The position numbers were made by a program, and so were the translations under genes. The notes under the pieces were generated by a model. The model did not search any database. It was not told the DNA's origin and saw only the letters and a list, made by a program, of their open reading frames with translations. Shown piece after piece: positions 1 through 10,588 of a stretch of DNA of 64,000 bases; positions within the stretch are counted from its first letter, which is position 1, and the number at the start of each line of letters is the position of its first letter. Origin of the DNA: Aphrophora alni (taxonomy: Eukaryota; Arthropoda; Insecta; Hemiptera; Aphrophoridae); assembly GCA_963513935.1 (NCBI GenBank), contig OY740765.1, positions 76,491,718 through 76,555,717 on the forward strand. Reading direction: 5' to 3'.

Positions 1-150
1 AAATTAAATGTATAATTATTTATATTAAGTAATATTATTAACATTAAGTATCATTATTTACATCAAGTAAAATAATTAAATTAAATACCATTATTTAGAT
101 TTTGTATCACTATTTAGATCAGCTACATTATTTAAATTAGGCAACATACA
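1..150. repeat. 19-bp minisatellite (degenerate), left edge
   Basis: About seven degenerate copies of an 18-19 bp AT-rich unit, roughly ATTATTTACATTAAGTATC, run from the window edge to about 150. The array is probably longer to the left. The same unit forms a larger array at 18320-19008, so the two are one repeat family. Confidence 0.75.
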
Positions 151-3079
151 GATCAAGAAGTTGCAAGCGTTATAAGTGTGTAATATTGTGCAACATGTAC
201 AGATGTGTCTTATTCCTACCATTAATTTTTCATGAAATAATAATATCAAGAGGAAGACCTTACATCACCAGCTAGAGCCTATAGCCGTTGGTGAGCCAGG
301 GTAGCCGCTTCCAGGTTTTGTTAAGATTCTCCCAGAGTACCAGAGGCCTACAGTCAGATACTACTGGCGAGGAGTTTATTTGTGCATTATCAGATTTAAT
401 AATGGCTATAATAGCAGCACTTATATACATGAGTTCTAACATAAATTTTTCTCATTTTCTAAGGTATTTTAAAAATAATATTATTGTTCAGTTTAGTATA
501 AATAATACCTAATACGTACACAAAACTTTCGATAAACTTATAATGAGATTTATTCACTGCCTCTTGACAACGACTGTAGGAGACATTATGATGTTCCTGG
601 AAACCAGATTTACAGTTCAAAGTATAGCCTAATTATAAGCACACCCATAGAAATCAACTAAATGTCCATATCGAATTCTTCAATTACTGTAAGCCAAAAC
701 CGGAGATAGCATGAGCAGTAAAGGCTTGGAAGGGTAGGAGTGTCAGCACAGGTGTTTTATCTCTTATCTTCATAAACTCGTAAAATTGTAATGATTTTAG
801 TTTCAATGCTTTTAAAATTATCTCGATAGAGGGACTATTTTAAAAAAACTAAATCTAAAGAAATGTAGCAATAGAATTGTCATTGTCTGCTAAACAACTC
901 ATAACCTTTTCAAAAGTACAGCGAGAGTGTGAAACAGCTTCATAATTACACTTTACATAAAGATATAACACCACCAGAGAATAATATTTTTCTTCGAAGT
1001 CTAACTAGTATCTGAATTAAGAAAGAACAAAATAGGGTTAACTTACCTAGAGAACAAAAAAACACAAACACATTCAACTATCACCAAATACTACATATAT
1101 TAAAACACTTTATCTAAATTACACTAAATAAGATAGGCTACAATCCAGGGCGGTTCATCATATCTCCAATAGCCCATGTCTTCATTGTATCATGAACTCA
1201 AAACTCTGCTGTGACAGTGGTGGACTCAAGCTCTGAAAACCACAACAAGAATTCGGAAGTGGTGTTGACGATAAATGGTTTTTTCGCAATATAATATTTT
1301 ATGCATAATAATCAATACAGCAATAAGTGAAAAGGTGAGGTAGCTCATTGTCGAAAAATGTTACTAAAATATTATAGTCTAGAGAACATTTTTTAAACCT
1401 CTTTTGCACAATAAACTTTGAAATGATATTTTGCCACTGTGAAACTATTTTGTTCTCACACTTTTTTTTTCACCACTCCTACCACCATTATGTCATCTCA
1501 ATATCTGGCCAGTACCTATTGGCATATGTAGAATTATAGGCCAGACTATTTATTTTTGACACATTTTTCATTCAAAAACCAAGACAGAAATTTCATCGAT
1601 ATACAATGACTGCAAGACTATGATGAAATGCAACATATCTTTCTTAGGAAGGCAGTGAAAAGAATGCTTAGGAAATTCGAGTGGTAAGTGATACAATACT
1701 TTGTATATATTTTTTACATGTGTAGTATATTTTTCTGGGTGTGTATATGGAAAAGAATTATTATAGTTTCAGTCATATCTACAAACAGATGAGGGAGATA
1801 CATGCTAGTGGATACCATAGAGCAGACTTGCATGTAGAATATAAGTTAAGTTATCACCTCAACTACCATCTGTAACAGCAACAATAACAGATTTATTATC
1901 TCCTCCTCCGAGACCTCCAACTCAGTACCTTGTCCTTGTGGTAAAAGTTCAATACCTGTCAGATTTAGAAGAATTTTTCAGAGATTCTGTGTAAAAATGG
2001 TACATAATGCGTCAGTATGTAATTAATTAGTCTAACGAACATAAAGTAAAGATGTTAAGCAACAAAAATAAACAAATTTTGTAGATTCAATCAAAATTTG
2101 GTAATTTTTTTTATTAAACATTAACTTCCAACACAACTTAGAACTTTGACATCGTTTAGGAGATTTCGATTTAGTTACGAGTTAGATTGAATTTTTCAGC
2201 TTGTCCTCTGTATTTTCACGGGGTTGGAACCGCCACATGGTAAGGTGAAGCCGTTCCTCTAGCCCACATTACAAGGTGTGATAAGTAAAAGGCTTAACTC
2301 TTATGGAAATAGCTACAATTCATCGCTTTATTGAAAAATATATTTTAACTCAGCTTCTACACAAAATTATATTTTCACTGAAGCCGAAAAATAACACGCT
2401 GATAGTAAATAAATATTATGTTAAAAAAAGATACATTTCAAAGACGGAACTATTGGAAAGCTAATCTTTGATTTCAAATGATCTAGTAGATATACTTATT
2501 ATTATTTATCAATATTCTTACATGTCTGGTTGTATGAGACTATATTAGACATAGGTATATAGTTTAGGCTCTCAGACAACCAGAGGGAAACAATGAGGGC
2601 TTTATTCAATTCCGTAATCTTAGTCATGTTCTGTGTGACTCACCAATTACATGTGAAAAACTATTGTTAGTATAGCCTGTATGTTACATCATCTTCAATT
2701 TACAGTCTTTCTTATATTATAATGAACAATATTAAAATATACATATTACTTCATCCTTTATTTTACATTTACCAAAACTCTAAATGACCAGTTTTGAAAT
2801 GACAGAACATTTACGTTTAGTACAGTGGTAATAAGAAGAAGCATAAATTCGGCTGTGCATTTTTAATCAAAACAAATTGCTAGGGCTCCTGTAACGATCT
2901 AAAAAACCAGATCGTACAAGTCAGATTAAATTTTTTAAAAATTTAAAATTTATATTTTATGAAAGATCGACACTCTTTCATAAAATATAATCTTGACAAA
3001 TCACGTCAAAAAGTCAGAAGAATCATCTACATTATCCAAACTTGCAACAATAGTTACATCAAGGAGGCTGAACCAATAA
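151..3079. other. No recognised gene
   Basis: AT-rich DNA with short ORFs only. A short patch near 290-385 and another near 1140-1260 are richer in GC. On the minus strand the second has an acceptor-like ending (TTTTCAG) at about 1235, but no protein family is recognisable. An acidic reading frame on the minus strand near 1870-1985 is also unassigned. Confidence 0.5.
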
Positions 3080-3570
3080 TAAAAACTACGAGCAGGGCCT
3101 GTTTTCAAGTACCTTGCAACCTGGGAAAAGTATTCTTATAGCAGTTCTTTCAAACTCAACATTTATTTTTAAATGTACACACTCATTGGGAAAGTCTGAA
3201 CTGATATCTTCTGAGAACAATTTGCAAAGTTTTGAAGCAGTCTCTCAATTTCTAATAATTCTGAAGAACAGCTCAACAACAGGGACAACACTTCAAATCT
3301 TGAAAACACTACTTCATACCCTTTTTTCCTTCTTGCCAAGTTAGCTATAAGTGAGACCATTATTATCAGGAACACATTATTTTTGAAAGCAGTTCTTTCA
3401 TAGAGAGTTCCTTCATCACCAACTCCACGCGTTTCATCAGCAAAACCTTTTTGTTTCCTGACCCGTGTGTAGCTAGGTGATCCACATACTGCAATTGAAA
3501 TTGCAGACTGTTCATATTCAGCAAATTCATTCCTTTTTTTCCTTTATTAGTCGTTCAACACGTTTTCCAT
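3080..3570 (-). pseudogene. hAT-type transposase relic (ZMYM1/TTF-type family)
   Basis: The minus strand, read from about 3570 to 3080, gives a broken reading frame resembling the middle and C-terminal part of the hAT-like transposase proteins usually annotated as zinc finger MYM-type protein 1-like. Visible blocks include a YTRVRKQKGFADET-like segment, a helical stretch with NLARRKKGYEVVFSRFEVLS, and a downstream DFPNECVHLK block in the position where these proteins carry an acidic-aromatic motif. Frameshifts and stops separate the blocks. No terminal inverted repeats or target duplication were found, so only part of the element survives. The assignment rests on pattern recognition of the family; a truncated unrelated gene cannot be fully excluded. 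Confidence 0.45.
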
Positions 3571-5289
3571 CGGTCTGAGACACATAGTGTAAGACTAAGC
3601 CAACTGGTCAACGTGACCACAGTCTGGGGTTGAATCTACAATTAGGGCAGAGTATACACTTCTTCAACTATGTTTTTTAAGTACACATCTTCCCATTATT
3701 TCAATAAACCCGTAACCGATTTTAGAGAGAGGTATGAGTTATGTCCACTACCCTTATTACTATATTTTTAAATATGCTGGACGAAATTTTTGAGATAAAA
3801 CTTTTTCTTTAATAAATACACACATTAAATATTATAAAAATGTTTTCTCTTCAAAAATTTTCCGCCCTTTCTGAGACCCCACCCGGGGCAAATGCCCAGT
3901 ATGCCCTTTTATAAATCAGGGTCTGACTACGAGATCTAGACTTCAAACTCTAAGATTTTCAAAGTGTTAAAAAACAATTTAAAAATGAAATTATATTTAT
4001 GGATGACCAAAGAAAAACAAGTTTATTTTTAAATTAAGTTCATAAGTTTAAATTTTCCCTAAGTTAAATTTCAAAAGATTTTAATAGAAACGATTTTTAT
4101 AAAAAAAGTTTTCACTATATTTTCAATAATCCAATAACTTGATTGGGTACCTTTAATATCATCATTAACCTTTAATTATATTTTAGGTATAAAATTTGAA
4201 AATTCATTATTTAGATTTATTGAGATCAGGAAAAGTAAACTTTATTAATAATTGATTATAATCAGTATTCAAAATGGCGACAACCAAACATTATATTTTG
4301 AATTATTTGTTACGAATTTATATTATGTATAAATAATATACCACAATTCACACTCGGTAGTTTACATTTTCAAGAAAAAATTATGGTCTATAGTAAAGCA
4401 CGAGTTTTGTTTAACGATTTTTTTTTTTTTTACCACATTGATTTTCTTTTATTAAACCAAAAAGATAAATCACCACTCACAGACTCTGAATGATTTGTTT
4501 GTAATGAAATATAAAAATACTACAACTTGCAAGTATTACTTCATAATCCAATCTTATTTTCTTAAGTAAGTTTATGTATGTGCAATGCCATTTTATCTAC
4601 ATATATAATCAAATTTTTGAATGGATATTACACAGTTTGAATGAAGATGAAGATAAAACCTAACACACAATGTTCACCATACGAAAGGAGAAAGAATAAC
4701 AACTTTAATACTAATGCAATTCAGGAAAAGAAGATTGTCAATAGAACTTTATCTGCGCTACTTTTGAATACACAGGTAAAGTAGCAATAATTGGTTTGGA
4801 TATTGAAAATATGTTTGATCCAAAATTTTAAATACGAAAATCAGATTCAAATTGTGGAGTTTCACTAAATATTTCAGAATGGAATATTCTATTACAGAAG
4901 TCTGAATTACAGTATCCTCAAAGTAGGAATGTATCCTCAACTTTCTTTGTTGCGTTTGCATTCAGCGGTACAAGCCCAATAAAAAAATATAGACCTTAGG
5001 TGCTTCTGTGTAAATGTGCATCCTACGTTCGTTTCCTCTATTGGTGTGAATAAGAATAAAACATTTACAAAAATGCCAAAGATGCATATTAAAAAGATGG
5101 ACACATTTTTGTTAATGAACAGAACGTGTAACAATTAGTTGTTTTATTTATAAATCTATATGTTAATCTTTTGTAAATTGTTATTTAAAAAGTTTTAATA
5201 GTTAAAACATTTACTAAATAAACAAAAACTGTAATATTTGTTATTTAAAACCGATCTTATTCACTCAAGGTCTAAGCTTGACTATTCGT
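3571..5289. other. No recognised gene
   Basis: AT-rich intergenic or intronic DNA. ORFs up to 67 codons exist on the minus strand, but they have no codon structure or motif that supports a gene. Short homopolymer runs are present near 4421-4432. Confidence 0.5.
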
Positions 5290-6063
5290 TACAGTGTGTT
5301 CAGAAAATGTCGTGCCAAAATTTGTATTGGTTACATGGGTCAAAATAAAGAAAAACATTCCTATAAACATATGTCCGGGAAACGCGTCATTTTCCATCTT
5401 TCACCCACTTTGTGTTTTTTTGAAAAATAATTATTATTATAGGTTTTGAAATTGTAAGATTTTGAGTCGAAATTTGGTAGGCTATACAAATTTTGTATGC
5501 CTTTGTTTTTTTAAACCAGTATACCAAAAACTAAAACTTTATCATATATTTTTAAAATGGCTGTCATTAAAGATGTTTAATGTTAAATTTCATGAAAATC
5601 GTTCGTTTTAAGAAAAATGTAGAAAAGACAAAAAATTCCTCTTTAACGATAAATTACATTTATTTATTTATTTTTTTACTAGGTCAAAGTATAACCTGAG
5701 TTATGGTCAAAAAACTCAAAACATAATTCTTGATAATTATCTATAACATCCAAATTTAGCCTAAACAAGAGATAATATTGGATTATGTTAATTTATGAAA
5801 AAAAAAAATTGGTTTAATTTAAAAAAGGCAATTTAAATTTAAAGGCAAAATGGACAATTTAATTTATGGTTAATAAGTTGAAACATAATATGGTTTTTGA
5901 TCAATCGTTCAAACCGTTCCTATCATCTAAATTATTTTGTTTTAAAAAAAAAATTACTGATATCTAGGTGCTTTTGGACATAGGTTACAGGAACTTTTTT
6001 CTTTATTTTAAGCCATGTAACCACTACCTAAAGTTTGGCATGACATTTTCTGACACTCTATAA
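5290..6063. mobile_element. Foldback/MITE-like non-autonomous DNA element
   Basis: The two ends are long imperfect inverted repeats of about 95 bp. The left arm (about 5292-5390) begins CAGTGTGTTCAGAAAATGTC. The right arm (about 5960-6060) contains its reverse complement, including GGTTACATGG and AAAATAAAGAAAAA in the same order. The roughly 580 bp between the arms is AT-rich and has no ORF. The terminal motif resembles those of several insect non-autonomous DNA transposons, but I cannot name the superfamily, and no target duplication is certain. Confidence 0.65.
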
Positions 6064-6841
6064 AGTGTTACTGATTCGCTAAAAAGTGAATATATTTAGA
6101 CAGTTTGGACCATATATTTATTCACCATATTTATAACTACCGTTAGTAAATATATTAAAATGTTATTATATAAAATTTACAAAATAAATTAGTTTATTCC
6201 AACTTATCATCCTGTTTACTTTTCCCACTAATATTACGTGTCATTCTTAGATATCAAGTAGCCTAACCAGTACGCCCAGTATGCATTCGAATACTTCTAG
6301 AATGTATATAATCTAATTGTAAAGAAATTATCTATCAACAAAATAATATCTACAACTTTTTTGCAAGAAGTTATCATTTAGCTGAAATATATAAATTTTT
6401 CTCGTTTTGAATATTTTTGTCATTACTTTTATTATGTAAAAACTTTTTACAGTTTATCATTACATAAAGTTACTTTTTTTTACACAACTTTACTTTGTTT
6501 GTTTTTAGTTTTTATAACTTTTTATAAATAAATATTGTGTGCAAGTAGGCAAAATCATAAGATAAGTGAGATGCAGTCTGTCACGAAGTTGTAACTTTAG
6601 GAATTAAATGTAGCTAAGCAGTAATTTGTGTATCTAGTTTTCTTGGAATGGGGTGTACCATCAAGTCAGGCTAGGGAAGCAAGTAGAAGGGAGGACACAC
6701 CCCTTACAACAGACACACTCCTAGTTTGAGGTTACTGTAATTTCTAATTTCTTCATGGGGAAAAATCTAAGTTATGAAAATTTTGAATTAGATAAACATC
6801 GGATTATGTTTTAAATGGCGTACGGCAAGAAATCAATTTAA

Positions 6842-7249
6842 ATTCGTGAATTAATCTGCATCCAGCCTCATCTTTATCCACCGGATACGCTCATTATACT
6901 GGAACCCAGATGGGAAGGAATACAACAAATCTTTATCTACAACTCCAATAATTTCAAGCTATATTCTCTCTGGTCATCATTTTTGTCTAACTGTTTTCAA
7001 GATATCAAGAATATAGTCATGAATTACCTATTGGCAAACGTACCAAGTGAATCAATGAAAGAAGATTCTGTAGTCAAGTCTTGTTTAGTGAAATACTTGG
7101 AAGAAATGGATGTAAGTGTTATAAACAGTGAATTTCATCTAATTAGTAAAGACTTGATTTTATCTGAAATCAATGAAACCCGTTTGGATATGTTTGTAAA
7201 TCATTTTAGATTGCAATTGTTTGATAATGCTATTAATGAGTGTATGTAA
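6842..7249 (+). CDS. Hypothetical protein fragment, about 135 codons, unknown
   Basis: An open frame runs from just after a TAA at 6839 to a TAA ending at 7249. The first ATG in frame is at about 7019. Without relying on that start, the translation is a mixed-charge, leucine/isoleucine-rich sequence with no signal peptide and no membrane segment. The block PHLYPPDTLIILEPRWEG near the N-terminus looks protein-like rather than random. I do not recognise the family. Its last codons and 3' flank are repeated three more times downstream (7318-7575), which suggests duplication of a terminal exon end. It could be a terminal exon of a host gene or a fragment of the virus-like element that begins near 8 kb. 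Confidence 0.35.
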   Translation: MRELICIQPHLYPPDTLIILEPRWEGIQQIFIYNSNNFKLYSLWSSFLSNCFQDIKNIVMNYLLANVPSESMKEDSVVKSCLVKYLEEMDVSVINSEFHLISKDLILSEINETRLDMFVNHFRLQLFDNAINECM

Positions 7250-7575
7250 TTTTCAAAAAATAATTAATTCTAAAATGTTATAGACAGAATTTCTAAAATT
7301 TTAAATAAATCTGTTTAGAGGTGTTTGTAATTTATTTTGGTTTGAAATTGTTTTATAAAGATAACTGTATGTAATTTTTGAAAAATATTTATTTCAAAAA
7401 TGTTAATTAAAGTATGCTGTTTGAAGATGTTTGTTATTTATTTTAGATTGCAATAGTTTCATAAAAATATTATGAATGTATGTAATTTTTAAAACATATG
7501 TATTTTCTAAAATGTTAATTAAAGTAAACTCTTTGGAGATGTTTGTAATTTATTTTAGATTGCTATTGTTTTATA
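7187..7575. repeat. Tandem repeat, about 105-130 bp unit, four copies
   Basis: Copies begin at about 7187, 7318, 7423 and 7533, each with GATGTTTGTAATTTATTTTA or a close variant followed by GATTGCAATTGTTT and later TGTATGTAATTTTT. The first copy overlaps the last 20 codons of the 6842-7249 ORF; the others are non-coding. Confidence 0.8.
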
Positions 7576-7752
7576 AAATGTTAATATTACTTGTATCCAA
7601 TTATTAATTATTAGTCTTTAATTAATATATTATATAAACTTCTTTCTTATTATTTGGTTACCTTTATAATTAAATATAAGGTAGTTGAAATAAGAAGTCG
7701 TACAAATAAGAAGTCATTTCCTGTAATTAACATATATAATTTTTTTTCATAA

Positions 7753-7753
7753 A

Positions 7754-7792
<39 letters not shown>
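7753..7792. repeat. (CA)n(TA)n microsatellite
   Basis: About 13 CA units followed directly by about 7 TA units. Confidence 0.95.
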
Positions 7793-7959
7793 AACCTACT
7801 TTTCTTTGTAGGTGGTTCAAATACAATGTAGATTCTATAGCCATTCGTAGATACATAACATACATGTCTTAAGCTATTATACATATTCTTATTAATCACA
7901 ATATTTCTATTCTTTACATCTTCCTCCTTGCTAGAAATGATGATAACTTCTTCCTCTCC

Positions 7960-8500
7960 ATCTTCCTCCTTTTATACATCTTGCACACAATCTGTCTTCC
8001 CCCTCCTCTACATCTTGGACCTCTCCATCTTCCCTCTCCTCTACGTCTTCTTCTTCTCCACCTTCCTCTTCCCCGTCTTCCTCTTCATCACCTTCCTCTT
8101 CATAATCAACGAGTGGTTCCTTTCAAATAATTAGTTTTAAAAGATTACATTTCGTAAAGAAAGTATATCACATGAATAAACAGACGAAGATTTTGAAATA
8201 AATGTGTAAACAAAAGATATGTACTAAACAAATATTCTTACAAAGGATGTGATTTAAGATTGGTAAATGCATATGTTTAAAGTGACATAAATATTTTAAA
8301 TGATACTTTACGCTTGGACTTACATTCATGCTATCTGTCTCGTCTTTTTCTTCTCCTTTCTCTGAAAAATACGCGTACCTGTTTTTTTCTCTCCCATCAT
8401 GTAATCTTACGCCTCCTCTTCCTCTCCCTCATCTTCTTCTTTCTGCTCTCTTCTGACCTCCTTTCCACCACTCATCCATCTTGACCACCTCCACAAACAA
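7960..8500 (-). other. Acidic-repeat coding-like tract (polypyrimidine on + strand)
   Basis: Two stretches (about 8115-7960 and 8470-8330) are almost pure pyrimidine on the plus strand. On the minus strand they read as Glu/Asp-rich protein with many GAGGA and GAAGA codons. They follow the capsid-like pseudogene on the same strand. They may be a decayed acidic tail or simple purine-tract DNA; nothing decides between these. Confidence 0.35.
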
Positions 8501-8512
8501 ATCATTATCCTC

Positions 8513-9310
8513 TTAATGACATAAAAATACATTGTCTAATGTTTTCGCTTGTACACCTGTGGGTATTGTAAGTGCTTTAACTTCCACTTTAGTCACAGGA
8601 TATTTTGCTGTTCCGTTTAATAATGTTTTACTATGAGCTAGTAACACTGACGGATTAATTTTCATTCTTCTAATGTATAGATTCGATTCCAACATATGTA
8701 CCTTTTAACCTGTAGTACTGGACATTAAACTAAACAGATCTCTTGAACGTATTAACTGAATATGTAATTCGACTCCATTTAAAAAGAACTTTTCTTGAAT
8801 AAATATATCTGCATGAAGATGTTCAAACATATCCACAGGTTTACTTTCTTCTGTATATTGTCGATGAAGTATAAGTACTGAATTCGCGTCTACTGTATCA
8901 TCTATTTTTCCGTGTGTGTCTGTGTAACATGATGTGAGGTGAGATTTTTTAGCCGGAGGTCCATAGTTTAAAAGAATTTCTAAATAACATCTGCATGGAT
9001 ATGAATTTTCAGGTGGAGACACCAACTTTTGATTAGGATATATATCTACTTGACTGAATAACAAGTGCATCCAATTATTTACAGGTCCTACTTTATCTGT
9101 TGACTGTAAATTTGATCCATTAGTCTTCACAATACTTACCTTTATATTAAGCATAGTATGTGATAGCTCCAAATATTCATCACCTTGTCCAGGTACTATA
9201 AATTCTATTAGTATGTCATCAGTTAGAGAAGAGAGCAGTTTGTATTGTATCCATTCTCTGCTTTCATTTTAGTTTGTGTTGGTGGAAGGGAAAATAAATC
9301 AAGTTCGGAT
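8513..9310 (-). pseudogene. Capsid-like protein, F54H12.2-like family (broken)
   Basis: The minus strand from 9310 to 8513 encodes about 260 residues matching the family annotated in animal genomes as uncharacterized protein F54H12.2-like, which travels with Maverick-type integrases and is thought to be a jelly-roll capsid protein. Recognisable blocks are FSLPPTQT near the N-terminus, a VPGQGDEYLELS segment, LLFSQVDIYPNQ, an LEILLNYG helix and VKALTIP near the end. Breaks are a frameshift near 9262 (between the FSLPPTQT block and the rest) and an in-frame TAA at 8705-8707, with coding resuming immediately in the same frame. A second stop at 8513 removes the C-terminal part. It follows the 9821-9349 gene on the same strand. 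The family call is firm; the structural role is inferred from the family. Confidence 0.7.
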
Positions 9311-9348
9311 TTTACAGTCCCATGACTGATTATGAAGAAAGGCAATTA

Positions 9349-9821
9349 TTAACTAAAAATATCTAACTTTGGTAACTTAACTCTTTTCTGTTTTTGTTTA
9401 TGTTTTTTAGTTCTTTTATTGTTTTTCTTTATAGTCCATTCTCCTAGAAGTTTATTGAGAGACTGAATTGTTATGGCTCTACATTTTTGTTTATATCCAT
9501 ACCAAGACATAAAAGAATAAATTTTTACATCTGTCTTACATTTCAAATTTCCTGTAAGATCTTTCATTCGAGATTGGTACATTATCAGATTTGTATATAC
9601 AATATCAGTAACATTACTATTTCAGATTTCAAAGCCTCTTTTCCTTTTGTTCTGACACCTGATTTAATTAATGGTGTGACGACTCGAAACAATCCACCTA
9701 GTAAATTACCAATTGCATGTCCTTTTTGATACGGAATACCATTGTATACAACACTAACTCTGATTCCTAGTTGATATTTGTAATGCGCTAAGTAAGGATC
9801 TTCCAAGTTAATTCGACTCAT
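9349..9821 (-). pseudogene. Small basic glycine-rich virion-type protein (pX/minor core-like, broken)
   Basis: A roughly 158-residue reading frame starts at ATG 9821, 14 bp inside the end of the upstream gene (stop at 9808), which is a compact virus-like arrangement. It has a GHAIGNLLGGLFRVVTPL motif near residues 45-62 followed by KGKEAL, a signature of the small protein encoded between the two capsid-type genes in this element family. The frame shifts near 9625, after KEALK, and continues to 9349, ending in a strongly Lys/Arg-rich tail that fits nucleic-acid binding. Resemblance to adenovirus/adintovirus minor core or membrane-active proteins is inferred from the Gly-rich amphipathic motif and its position. 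Confidence 0.55.
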
Positions 9822-10575
9822 TGTGTTTCAATCTAAAATGTAGTTTAACACACGAAATTCCAAACATAAATGTTATTGGTTTTCTACTTTCGTCTCTTAT
9901 ATCTATTTCTAAATTTTCAAAACGATAGCGCAAAAAAGGTACATAATGTGTCTTGGAAAACATAAACATTTTACATGACCCTAAACTGTAATTAGCAGTA
10001 TCAATATTAATTAGTCTCACTAAAGGTGCTACTATATCACCGATAAGTTGAGGATCAATGATGTCATAATATGCATTCATTTGAGCTGGAATACAAAGAT
10101 GTTCACTGTCTAGAGGAAGATTTCTCTAAATAGTCATCGGAACTATTTAGGGTCAAACCCAAGTTGGATTGCTAATTTAGGTTAGAATTCAATATTTTTA
10201 ACATCCTTTTTTAGAAGATTGATAGTAACATGCCATCTTCTATGGTAATAGGTAAATATTACGTATTTTCCAACATCTGCATTTTTGTTTGATGTTTTAA
10301 ACAATTCTTCTTCCGTATTTTACGTACCAGGGCTTAATTTTGTAAACTTCAAATCATGCTTATCAGTTTCCACTTCTTGCGTTTATATAAATATATTATT
10401 ATCTCCTTCTATGAATGTAGTAAAGTAAACGGATAATGCATCTCTACAAGTCCAACTTCCCATTCACTTTTAAAGAATTATTTATTTCAGTATTTGAGTA
10501 CAATATTTAGTTGTCGTATTGGTAGAAAAATATGTCATTGAACTGTTACTGTTGAAAGATGATGGATAACCTTTC
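9808..10575 (-). pseudogene. Second capsid-module protein (putative minor capsid/penton, broken)
   Basis: The minus strand from 10575 to 9808 encodes blocks in the order expected for the roughly 250-residue protein that accompanies F54H12.2-like genes: an N-terminal SNSSMTYFSTNT segment, WEVGLVEMHYPFT, an LAIQLGF segment, IIDPQLIGDIVAPLVRLINI, and a C-terminal IDIRDESRKPITFMFG followed by VKLHF. Several stops and frameshifts break the first half (10480-10110). The second half is open from 10131 to 9808. The start lies about 14 bp from the terminal repeat of the Tigger insertion at 10589, so the original upstream region is cut off. A jelly-roll minor capsid role is inferred from context only. 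Confidence 0.6.
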
Positions 10576-10588
10576 AACTTAACAAGTG

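Noticed and set aside
7928..8134. Plus-strand 68-codon ORF rich in Ser/Phe/Leu
   Set aside because: It is the antisense of a purine/pyrimidine tract; its residues follow from TCC/TTC repeats and show no gene structure.
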